A DNA stretch of 39,517 nucleotides. It comes from an uncultured Prevotellaceae bacterium. Its GTDB lineage: Bacteria > Bacteroidota > Bacteroidia > Bacteroidales > Bacteroidaceae. The stretch is taken from NCBI GenBank assembly GCA_902786665.1, contig CADADN010000059.1, positions 1 through 39,517 on the forward strand, read 5' to 3'. Below, piece after piece: positions 26,683-34,194 of this stretch. The notes under the pieces were generated by a model that was given only the letters and a program-made list of their open reading frames with translations, searched no databases and was not told where the DNA came from. A program made the translations under genes and the position numbers. Positions within the stretch are counted from its first letter, which is position 1, and each line of letters starts with the position of its first letter.

Positions 26683-26753
26683 AATTTTTGGAGCAGCGAG
26701 AGCAGAATCAAGCTTGCTTGAACTCTGCCGAGTCGCGACAAAAATCAGCGAAG
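26683..26753 (+). repeat. Palindromic intergenic repeat, copy A
   Basis: A 71-bp element begins AATTTTTGGAGCAGCGAGAG and ends AAAAATCAGCGAAG. It contains CAAGC-TT-GCTTG with flanking CAGA/CTCTG arms. The reverse complement of the same element, in tandem, occupies 39346-39517. It lies between the second SusD and the DUF1735 gene, flanked on both sides by TTGAAAA heptads. Confidence 0.75.
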
Positions 26754-26807
26754 CTAAAATTGAAAATTGGTCGCGACAAAAATCAGCGAAGCTAAAATTG
26801 AAAATTG
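26732..26807 (+). repeat. Perfect 38-bp tandem duplication
   Basis: Bases 26732-26769 and 26770-26807 are identical. The unit runs from GTCGCGACAAAAATC to the first TTGAAAATTG and joins the tail of the palindromic repeat to the heptad sequence. It looks like recent slippage or unequal recombination. Confidence 0.85.
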
Positions 26808-26820
26808 AAAATTTACAATT

Positions 26821-27945
26821 ATGAAACTTAAGACATATATATACGGAGCAGCCTTGGGAGTCCTCTCTCTCACTTGTGCATCTTGCTATAATGCAGATCA
26901 TGATTTCCCTGACTTCGAAGATGGTACTACGGCCTACTTTGCCTATCAGTTCCCTGTACGCACCCTCGTGCTCGGCAACGACATCTATGACAACTCGCTC
27001 GACAACGCTCACAAGTGTCAGATATGGTCGACCATGGGTGGAGCTTATGGCGGTCGTGACGCCTATGTGGACATTGCCGTCGATGAGTCACTCTGCGACA
27101 ATCTTTGGTTTGTCGATGCTGGCGGAAACCCCAACTATCGGGTGCTTCCCATGCCATCCAACTACTACACGCTCGCATCCAATGTCATTCCTTACAAGGG
27201 TGACCCTCGCGGCTATGTGGAAGTGCAGTTCACTGATGCCTTCTTCAATGACCCGAAATCAGTGGAGGAAACCTACGTCATTCCATTGGTGATGAGGGGC
27301 GTCAAGGGCATCGACCATATCCTCACCGGCACACCACGTGAGGGACTCTCCCCATCCCGCACCAACACTGAGGATTGGGAAATCCTGGCAAAGGACTATG
27401 TGCTTTACTGCGTGAAGTATATGAACCCCTGGCAAGGAAAATACATCCGCCGCGGTGTCGACAATGTGACTGAAAAAGGTGTTGTCAATACGATTGTCCG
27501 CAAGGATTTCTCATTGATCAACTCCGACCTCGAGCATTACAAGGAGAACCCAGTGAACCAGAACGATGAAGTATGCGGCATCAAGACCAAGAACATGTCA
27601 CAGGCCATCTTCCCCGTATCCTTCAAGACCTCAGGTGCTTCCATATCCTGCAACCTCATCCTTACGTTCAACGGCAACAATTGCACCATCTCCACCGATG
27701 ACGAGAACGTGACAGCCACCGGTTCTGGCGAGTATATCGTCAAGGGAACCGAGCGGCCTGAATACAAGGACTACCAATGGGGAAGCATGAACGGAGAACC
27801 TGTACAACGCGACATCCTTCGTCTGGCCTACAATGTGTCCTTCGACAACAAAGACATCCAGGTTTCCACCAACGACACCCTTGTCGTCCAAACCCGCGAG
27901 TCCAACAAGAAGGTATTCTTCTCACCCAAATACGTTAAACCATAA
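26821..27945 (+). CDS. DUF1735/DUF4361-type surface lipoprotein (XusE-like)
   Basis: The 374-residue protein has a leader with the lipobox LTCASC followed by YNADHDFPDFEDG. Residues about 30-170 resemble the DUF1735 beta-sandwich (TAYFAYQFPVRTLVLG, ETYVIPLVMRGVKGIDHILTG), and the rest resembles DUF4361. These proteins follow SusC/D pairs in many Bacteroidota glycan loci and are thought to be surface glycan-binding proteins. Its place after two SusC/D pairs and before a GH10-like gene matches xusE. Binding of xylan is inferred from position only. Confidence 0.82.
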   Translation: MKLKTYIYGAALGVLSLTCASCYNADHDFPDFEDGTTAYFAYQFPVRTLVLGNDIYDNSLDNAHKCQIWSTMGGAYGGRDAYVDIAVDESLCDNLWFVDAGGNPNYRVLPMPSNYYTLASNVIPYKGDPRGYVEVQFTDAFFNDPKSVEETYVIPLVMRGVKGIDHILTGTPREGLSPSRTNTEDWEILAKDYVLYCVKYMNPWQGKYIRRGVDNVTEKGVVNTIVRKDFSLINSDLEHYKENPVNQNDEVCGIKTKNMSQAIFPVSFKTSGASISCNLILTFNGNNCTISTDDENVTATGSGEYIVKGTERPEYKDYQWGSMNGEPVQRDILRLAYNVSFDNKDIQVSTNDTLVVQTRESNKKVFFSPKYVKP

Positions 27946-27946
27946 T

Positions 27947-27952
27947 AGGAGG
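27947..27952 (+). promoter_or_regulatory. Strong Shine-Dalgarno AGGAGG before the GH10-like gene
   Basis: A perfect AGGAGG lies eight bases before the ATG at 27961, immediately after the XusE-like stop codon. This is unusual here, as most genes in the window have A-rich leaders without an SD. Confidence 0.7.
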
Positions 27953-27960
27953 CTTAGCAT

Positions 27961-29616
27961 ATGAACAAGAATTTTAGAAACGGTCTCTTGATATTGGCAG
28001 CCGGTGTTCTGGCAGTTTCCTGTGCCGAATATAACGAGACAGACGATTTCAAGGCCCAACCCGACCCTAGTTTTGTAGAGCCGTATAAAGACCTGGCGCC
28101 CGTCAAATCATATATCGACAGAAACGCACATCCCAACATGACCATCGGCGCCACGCTCAGGGCAACAGATTTCAACAGGCAGGAACTGGCCCATGCGGCA
28201 GCCATCACCAATTTCGACAATGTCACATTCGGCACCTCTCTCATGTCAGGCACCATCGTCAACGCCAAAGGTGTGATGAACTTCCTTGACATGAACGACC
28301 TTCTCGACCATGTGGATGAAATCGGTGCCGACGTGTATGGCAGCCCCATCGTGGCCAATGCCAACCAGGCAGACGATTGGTTGAAAACGCTCACAGCTCC
28401 CATAGAAATACCGGTAGACCCCATTGAAGACATGTTCGTGGACTACACCACCATGGAGGAGTTCACTGGTACAGCTGTAAGTGGCAAGCCAAGAATCGAA
28501 AAGAATTATGATGGTGATGAGAATGCCCTCAGATGCCCTACCAGGGGAAAGGTTTACATTGTGGAAGGCTTTGACGTCGACCCGCTTGGTGAATACACCG
28601 TCACTTTCTATGCCAAGGTGGACAAGGACGAATCGGTCATCTGTACTTTCTGTGACAACAAGATTCAGGAGAACGGAAATGACAAGAAGTTCCCCATCAA
28701 GACTGGCAAATGGCAGAAGATGGTCATTGAAGCAACGCCTGCAGAAGGTGCGACCTATGGCTACTTGATGATTGAGGGTAACTTCAACTCTGCCGTCTAT
28801 ATCAAGAATGTGTCGGTCATTCACAATCCTGACAACCATCGCCCACAGACGGAGAAGGAGCAAAACGACACCATCATCTACGCCCTCAACTCTTGGTGCG
28901 ATGGCATGATGAAAATCAACAAGGGACGTATCAAGACCTTCGACCTCATCGACGAACCCCTCGACAGCAAAACCACACTTGAGAACGGCATGTACGACCT
29001 GAAGCACTCTACAGAAAAAATATTCTGGCAAGACATCCTTGGCAGCGAGAATTACGCTCCTGCAGTGTCACGGGTTGCCAGCGAAGCTTTTGCAAGGTAT
29101 GAAGGTAATCCTGCCGAGTTGAAGTTCTTCATCGGTGAGTCCGGCCTTGACGACCCCAAGAAAGTTGAGAGTCTCAAGTATTGGATCAACATCTGGGACG
29201 CCAATGGAGCAAAGATTGACGGCATCAATGCCAAATTAAACCTCTTCTATAGCGAGGACGAAGCGACCCAGGTCGCCAATGTTGCTAATTTTGAGGCTCT
29301 CCTTGCCAATCTTGCTTCCACAGGCAAACTCATCCGCCTATCCAACTTCGACATCAAGTACCAGGATGCTACTGGCGCTTTCGTGACAGCAGAAAATATC
29401 ACAACCGACCAGCGCCAGAGGCTTGCCGACTACTACGGCTTTCTCATCAAGAGCTACATGAGCGTCATCCCAAGTGACAAACAAGCGGGTCTGTGCAAGA
29501 GCAACATGGCAGACACGAGCGACCCTGTAGGCCTCTGGTCCATCGACAAAGACAGCAAGGACTGGGTGCGCACCGCCACTTACAAGGCATGGTGCGATGC
29601 CCTCAGTGGAAAGTAA
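27961..29616 (+). CDS. GH10-like lipoprotein with inserted CBM-like domain, catalytic nucleophile missing
   Basis: The 551-residue protein has a lipobox Cys at residue 21 (GVLAVSC). GH10 xylanase features occur in two blocks, about 45-150 and 305-550, split by a beta-rich insert (about 165-295, GEYTVTFYAKVDKDE, KTGKWQKMVIEATP) like the CBM4_9-type insert of Xyn10C enzymes. The fold signature is kept (FDLIDEPLDS with E332 at the acid/base position; GLWSIDKDSKDWV). The nucleophile motif ITELDI is LSNFDI here, with N462 in place of Glu. The WHxQ-type motif reads VANANQ and the GIGxQxH motif reads GINAKLN. It is therefore probably a non-catalytic xylan-binding surface lipoprotein. Its position matches xyn10C, and it is usually annotated as endo-xylanase. 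Confidence 0.85.
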   Translation: MNKNFRNGLLILAAGVLAVSCAEYNETDDFKAQPDPSFVEPYKDLAPVKSYIDRNAHPNMTIGATLRATDFNRQELAHAAAITNFDNVTFGTSLMSGTIVNAKGVMNFLDMNDLLDHVDEIGADVYGSPIVANANQADDWLKTLTAPIEIPVDPIEDMFVDYTTMEEFTGTAVSGKPRIEKNYDGDENALRCPTRGKVYIVEGFDVDPLGEYTVTFYAKVDKDESVICTFCDNKIQENGNDKKFPIKTGKWQKMVIEATPAEGATYGYLMIEGNFNSAVYIKNVSVIHNPDNHRPQTEKEQNDTIIYALNSWCDGMMKINKGRIKTFDLIDEPLDSKTTLENGMYDLKHSTEKIFWQDILGSENYAPAVSRVASEAFARYEGNPAELKFFIGESGLDDPKKVESLKYWINIWDANGAKIDGINAKLNLFYSEDEATQVANVANFEALLANLASTGKLIRLSNFDIKYQDATGAFVTAENITTDQRQRLADYYGFLIKSYMSVIPSDKQAGLCKSNMADTSDPVGLWSIDKDSKDWVRTATYKAWCDALSGK

Positions 29617-29630
29617 GCAACCAAACTGGC

Positions 29631-29683
29631 AGATAATTGCCTGTGAACAAGAGGAACCATTCTGATTTTCCAGGCAATTATCT
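29631..29683 (+). terminator. Perfect 13-bp intergenic stem-loop (attenuator or partial terminator)
   Basis: AGATAATTGCCTG (29631-29643) and CAGGCAATTATCT (29671-29683) are exact inverted repeats around a 27-base loop. It lies 14 bp after the GH10-like stop codon. The tail is only TTC, so termination may be partial, or it may protect the upstream mRNA. Confidence 0.55.
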
Positions 29684-29750
29684 TTCAAAAGAATCATTCA
29701 CATAACATCATGTTATCTTTTTATTTATTATTCATCTAAATTTTTCTATT

Positions 29751-31958
29751 ATGAAAAAAATCTTTACACTTATCGCTCTCTTGACATGCTTCATGGGAGC
29801 AAAAGCCGCCGACTGGGTAGAAGTCTACAAGATTGACTACTCACAGAACACAGGCTTCCCATTCTATGTAATGGGTTACGTACCAGAGTGGGTTGACGGT
29901 GTGATGACCGACTATGGTGCAAATTACAGGTATGCAACACAGGAAGAACTTGATGGTACTGGTGATGCCAAATGGAAAGATGGAGAAACTTCTGAAGGTA
30001 CTGTTAAGACTCAAGGTGGAACAGAGTATCAGAAGGTAACAGGTGCTGGCCCATATTGGCACCAGTATTTCATTGCTGACGGCATCCAAACAGAGATTGA
30101 CGGCGCTTACAAGGTCAAAGCCATGGTCAGGGCTTCTGAAGATTGCTCCATCAACGTCAACATGGGTTGGGGCTGGGGTGAAGGCCAGCAGGCCAGCACT
30201 TCCGTGAATATCGGCACAGATTGGGCTGAGGTAGAATGGGAATACTCCGGCATCGGTGGTGCTTCCTGTAACCTCGTCGCACAGCCTGGAACTGTCACAG
30301 CCACCATCGAATGGAAATATGTTATCGTAGAACATTTCCAAAAGGAGCAGAGACCAGTTCAATGGTTGGAGTGGCTTACAAGCGACGGCCAGCCTGTCTT
30401 GGTAGACGGCAACCCCATTCCCACTTACATGGGTGATGCAGAGACACCATGGCCAGATCCCAACGTAAAATTCGACGACCAAGAAAAGAACTATCTGATT
30501 TGTGCATGGTCAAAGGAAAGAATGAGAAACATGAATGAAGCCGGTGATGGCTGGGATCCATTCCCCGCCGACATCGAAATGGTTGATGGCAGCCACGTGT
30601 TCGTATGCCATGGCCAAGCCGCCATCACCGAAGGTGATGCTTCTGCATGGGACAACCAGTTCTGGATCCAGTCTCCCAAGGCTTGGAAGTCTGGCGACCA
30701 GGTGAAGATTCACTTCCGCTACAAGGCTTCTGCTCCTGTCAGCTCCACCGACACCCAGATTCACTATCAGAACCCGTCCAACTACCTCATCTGGCACGCC
30801 ATTGGCAACATCGCGTTCACAGAAGAGTGGCAAGACTTTGACGGAATCATGACCATCGCCGACGACATGGCAGGTGGCTGGTCCATCGCATTCAACCTGA
30901 ACTCAAAGGTGAAGGATGCCGTTACATTCTATTTCGACGACCTCTCATGGCAAAGCATGAAACTTGACGAAGGTTACTTCGTAGCAGGCTGCAACCCCGC
31001 CACAGGTCTTGAGTATGACTTCGACAATGCAAAACAATTCGTTTACGATGATGAAGTAGGTGCCTATACAGCCACCATTGGCGAAAACGGATGGGTGTCA
31101 CAAGTCATGATTTCCACCGTTCGCGGTAACGATGCAGCATTCAAGAGCGCTACCCTCAAGCCTGCAGGCACTATTGAGAACGACGCAGAGGTATGGCTCG
31201 ACTACACAGAGTCCAGCCTTGCCAAGCTGAGCCTCCCGGGTGAAGGCAAATGGAAGATCTACCTTGATGACGAATACAAGAAGATGGCATTCGAGATGCT
31301 CGAAGGCAGAGACCTCAAACCAGTCGAAATCAAGCCCAACCCGACACTTGTCACCATCAATGCTCTGGAGAGAGAATACACTACTGCCGAGGCTGAAGCA
31401 CTTGGAATCGAAGCTCCAGCCACCCCGGGTCAGCCTTGGGACAACCAGTTCTGGATTGTCTCCAACCGTCCGCTTAGCGCAGGTGAGACAACCATCGTCC
31501 AGTTCAAGTATAAGAGCTCCATCCCCGCCAAGGCTTCCACTCAGAGCCACAGCACACCGGGCAACTACCTCCACTGGGCAGCCATCGGTGATGTCAACTT
31601 CGACACAGAATGGCAAGACTTCGAGGCTTCATTCACTGTAGCAAGTGAGGCTGACCAAATGGAGTCCATCGCCTTCAACCTCTCTGAAATCAAGGACGCC
31701 AACATTTATGAGCTGAAAGACTTCGTCTGGAAGACCGACGATGGCCAGAATTCACTCATCGACCAGGAAGGTTCAAAGAACTTCTATGTGAAGACTCTTG
31801 GTGGCAATCCTGAAATGTTCGATGACGGCACTGGCATCAGCACCGTGGTCACCAACACCAAAGTTCCTACTGTCACCTACAACCTCGCCGGCCAGCGTGT
31901 GTCCAAGGATTACAAGGGCATCGTTATCAAGAACGGCAAGAAGGTCGTGAACAAGTAA
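29751..31958 (+). CDS. Secreted multi-module protein with internal repeats and a Prevotella-type C-terminal tail
   Basis: The 735-residue protein has a signal peptide (MKKIFTLIALLTCFMGAKA) and no lipobox. Residues about 299-405 and 562-663 are homologous modules sharing WDNQFWI, FxYKxS, NYLxWxAIG and EWQDF; the first 200 residues form another beta-rich module (YWHQYFIADG, WGWGEGQQAS). The modules resemble galactose-binding/CBM4_9-like jelly rolls. No catalytic motif is seen. The C-terminus (YNLAGQRVSKDYKGIVIKNG, then KKVVNK) is the tail found on many secreted Prevotella proteins and resembles type IX secretion sorting tails. It follows the GH10-like gene, so a secreted hemicellulose-binding role is the best inference. 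Confidence 0.75.
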   Translation: MKKIFTLIALLTCFMGAKAADWVEVYKIDYSQNTGFPFYVMGYVPEWVDGVMTDYGANYRYATQEELDGTGDAKWKDGETSEGTVKTQGGTEYQKVTGAGPYWHQYFIADGIQTEIDGAYKVKAMVRASEDCSINVNMGWGWGEGQQASTSVNIGTDWAEVEWEYSGIGGASCNLVAQPGTVTATIEWKYVIVEHFQKEQRPVQWLEWLTSDGQPVLVDGNPIPTYMGDAETPWPDPNVKFDDQEKNYLICAWSKERMRNMNEAGDGWDPFPADIEMVDGSHVFVCHGQAAITEGDASAWDNQFWIQSPKAWKSGDQVKIHFRYKASAPVSSTDTQIHYQNPSNYLIWHAIGNIAFTEEWQDFDGIMTIADDMAGGWSIAFNLNSKVKDAVTFYFDDLSWQSMKLDEGYFVAGCNPATGLEYDFDNAKQFVYDDEVGAYTATIGENGWVSQVMISTVRGNDAAFKSATLKPAGTIENDAEVWLDYTESSLAKLSLPGEGKWKIYLDDEYKKMAFEMLEGRDLKPVEIKPNPTLVTINALEREYTTAEAEALGIEAPATPGQPWDNQFWIVSNRPLSAGETTIVQFKYKSSIPAKASTQSHSTPGNYLHWAAIGDVNFDTEWQDFEASFTVASEADQMESIAFNLSEIKDANIYELKDFVWKTDDGQNSLIDQEGSKNFYVKTLGGNPEMFDDGTGISTVVTNTKVPTVTYNLAGQRVSKDYKGIVIKNGKKVVNK

Positions 31959-31992
31959 GAATCCCCTATCTCTCTTTTAATAGAGAGTAATT

Positions 31993-32053
31993 AACTTCAT
32001 CGTGCGTCACATTCCGGCTTTTTGACGGAAATGTGGCGCACGAAGTTTTTTTT
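31993..32053 (+). terminator. Terminator ending the xylan-type locus
   Basis: AACTTCATCGTGCGTCACAT and its near-complement ending CGCACGAAGTT form a stem of about 20 bp with small bulges, followed by a run of eight Ts. It is 35 bp past the stop codon at 31958. A smaller hairpin (CTCTCT/AGAGAG, 31970-31987) precedes it. Confidence 0.85.
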
Positions 32054-32109
32054 GTTGATCTATACGATATCATTTGCGAATGTTCAGGCAAATCAATAGG
32101 AAAAAGAAG

Positions 32110-32149
32110 TTGTAAAAAGAAATGTTTTGCAAATAATTTTGTATTTTTG
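32110..32149 (+). promoter_or_regulatory. Predicted promoter of the DUF6057/PD40 operon
   Basis: TTG (32110-32112), 21 bases, then TAATTTTG (32134-32141). A second -7 match, TATTTTTG, follows immediately at 32142-32149. The start codon is 41 bases further on. Confidence 0.55.
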
Positions 32150-32189
32150 CACATTCTTTAAGTGAATCCAAACCATTTGCTTCAACAGT

Positions 32190-34190
32190 ATGAAAAAACT
32201 ATCATTCATTGCAGTATGGCTTCTTGCTCTTGTCGCCATTGCCTGTGCTTTGCTGGTATATGAGAAAGACTTTCTATGGAAAGTGCAGGAGATGAATCTT
32301 TTCCTCAACACCTCGCTTTACTTCAAGCAGCAGATGGTGGCATCAGGAGGATTGCTCACCTACGCAAGCACGTTTTTCACGCAGTTTCTCCATCATCCCA
32401 CATTGGGTGTGCTGCTGCTTTGTGCCTGGTGGCTGCTATTGATGGCATTGGTGAAGCGCACCTTCCAAGTTCCAGACAAGTGGGCAGCACTGATGCTCGT
32501 TCCCGTGGCCCTCTTGTTGTTGACCATCGTCGACATGGGCTACTGGGTGTATTTTCTGAAATTGCGAGGTCATTTCTTTGTTGCAACCATCGGCTGCACT
32601 GCGGTGGTGTTTCTGCTGTGGTGCTTCCGCAGCCTGCCCAACCGTTTTTTCTTGCGCACGATATTCCTTGTTGTAGTCGCGCTGGCAGGTTATCCGCTAT
32701 TGGGCATCTATGGTTTGGCTGCCGTATTGTTGATGGCAGTCTGGTCATGGCGGTTGTATCGTACGGAAGGCGGGAAGAATCGCTTTTCCTCCGTGGCCGT
32801 CGTCAATAGTGTCGTAGGTGTGCTCTGTGTGGTGGCGGTACCTTTGCTGTATTACCGTTATTTCTATTGTGAGACCAACATCGACAACATCTATTACACA
32901 GAACTCCCTCTTTATTACCTCACGGAAGAATACCACCAGTATTACATACCTTACTACTTGCTTTTGCTGTTTTTTGTAGTTATGGCATGTGTTCCATGGT
33001 CTCGGATGAAGACCGCCAAAGCCACAGTACAAAAGGAGGTAGAAACCAGTGGCCCCCAACCTTCAAGGCAAGAAAGAAGGAGGCAGCAGAAGAAGGCCAA
33101 GTCGGGCAAGGTTGCAAAAAAATCCTTCACCGACAGCAAATTGTACCATTGTTTGTCGGATTATGGTTGGACTGTCGCCATAGTGGCGTTGCTTGCCGTT
33201 GGAGTGTCACATTTCTGGTTCAAGGATTCCAATTACCACCGTGAACTGCGCATGCAGCATTGCATAGCCCAACTCGACTGGGATGGTGTACTGAAAGAAG
33301 CCGAAGCACAGGAGGAAGAGCCCACCCGTGCCATCGTGATGATGCAAAACCTGGCATTGTTCCGACTGGGACGACAAAGCACGGAGATATACAAATACAG
33401 GAACGGCTCCAAGAAGAGCACCTTCCCCGACCCTCTTTTTCATAAAGAAGACGAAACCGTCCCCCATTTCGATGTCCGTATGATGCAAGTCATCGGCATG
33501 CTGATTTATTACCAATATGGCAAGTTGAACGACTGTGCACGGTTGGCCATGGAGATGGGAGTGGAATACGACTGGCGTGCGGAGTATTACAAATACCTGT
33601 CCCGTTGCGCCATCCTCGATGGCGACAAGCCATTGGCAAGGAAATACATCCATATCCTGAAGCAGACCACCTTCTTTGACGACTGGGCTGCATGGGCAGA
33701 GAACCTGTTGGACCATCCCGACCAGATAGCCAAAGACAAGGAAATGGAGCCCATCACCCATATGCTTCACTATCCCAACGAACTGAGTTCCGACCATGGC
33801 TTTGTGGAAGAATACCTGATGAAGCACCTTGCCTACAGCGGCTATACCGGCGACCCCGTCTTCCAGGAGCAATGCCTTCTTGCTGCCATGTGGCTGAAAG
33901 ACCCCCGACTTTTCTGGTATCATTTCAACAATTACGTCAAATTGCATCCAAATGCCAAGATACCGCTGTATTATCAGCAGGCCGCATATACTTTTGGCAT
34001 AGAGGGAAACCGTCCCGACTTGGACAGCATGCCTTTTGACCCTGAAGTGAAAGAGAGTTTCAACCGGTTCGCGGAAGGAGCATCCCAATACGATGGCAAG
34101 GACGTTAGAGAGGCGAGGGAGATGTTGTATCATCTCCATGACTGCTATTACTATGACTATTTTCTGATGAAAGACCTACCGCAATATTAG
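32190..34190 (+). CDS. DUF6057-family membrane protein
   Basis: The 666-residue protein has an N-terminal half with about eight or nine membrane helices (within residues 1-270). A very basic cytoplasmic-type stretch (RQERRRQQKKAKSGKVAKK) at about 290-310 and one more helix near 330-345 follow. The soluble C-terminal half is helical and TPR-like, with aromatic-rich repeats (EYYKYLSRCAILDGDKPLARKYI). I associate this architecture with DUF6057, a Bacteroidota family of unknown function often next to the PD40 lipoprotein found here four bases downstream. It has its own promoter and is separated from the xylan locus by a terminator. Confidence 0.75.
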   Translation: MKKLSFIAVWLLALVAIACALLVYEKDFLWKVQEMNLFLNTSLYFKQQMVASGGLLTYASTFFTQFLHHPTLGVLLLCAWWLLLMALVKRTFQVPDKWAALMLVPVALLLLTIVDMGYWVYFLKLRGHFFVATIGCTAVVFLLWCFRSLPNRFFLRTIFLVVVALAGYPLLGIYGLAAVLLMAVWSWRLYRTEGGKNRFSSVAVVNSVVGVLCVVAVPLLYYRYFYCETNIDNIYYTELPLYYLTEEYHQYYIPYYLLLLFFVVMACVPWSRMKTAKATVQKEVETSGPQPSRQERRRQQKKAKSGKVAKKSFTDSKLYHCLSDYGWTVAIVALLAVGVSHFWFKDSNYHRELRMQHCIAQLDWDGVLKEAEAQEEEPTRAIVMMQNLALFRLGRQSTEIYKYRNGSKKSTFPDPLFHKEDETVPHFDVRMMQVIGMLIYYQYGKLNDCARLAMEMGVEYDWRAEYYKYLSRCAILDGDKPLARKYIHILKQTTFFDDWAAWAENLLDHPDQIAKDKEMEPITHMLHYPNELSSDHGFVEEYLMKHLAYSGYTGDPVFQEQCLLAAMWLKDPRLFWYHFNNYVKLHPNAKIPLYYQQAAYTFGIEGNRPDLDSMPFDPEVKESFNRFAEGASQYDGKDVREAREMLYHLHDCYYYDYFLMKDLPQY

Positions 34191-34194
34191 AGTT

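Noticed and set aside
33207-34139. 310-codon minus-strand frame opposite the DUF6057 gene
   Set aside because: Antisense to a conserved gene; no domains, start site or promoter.
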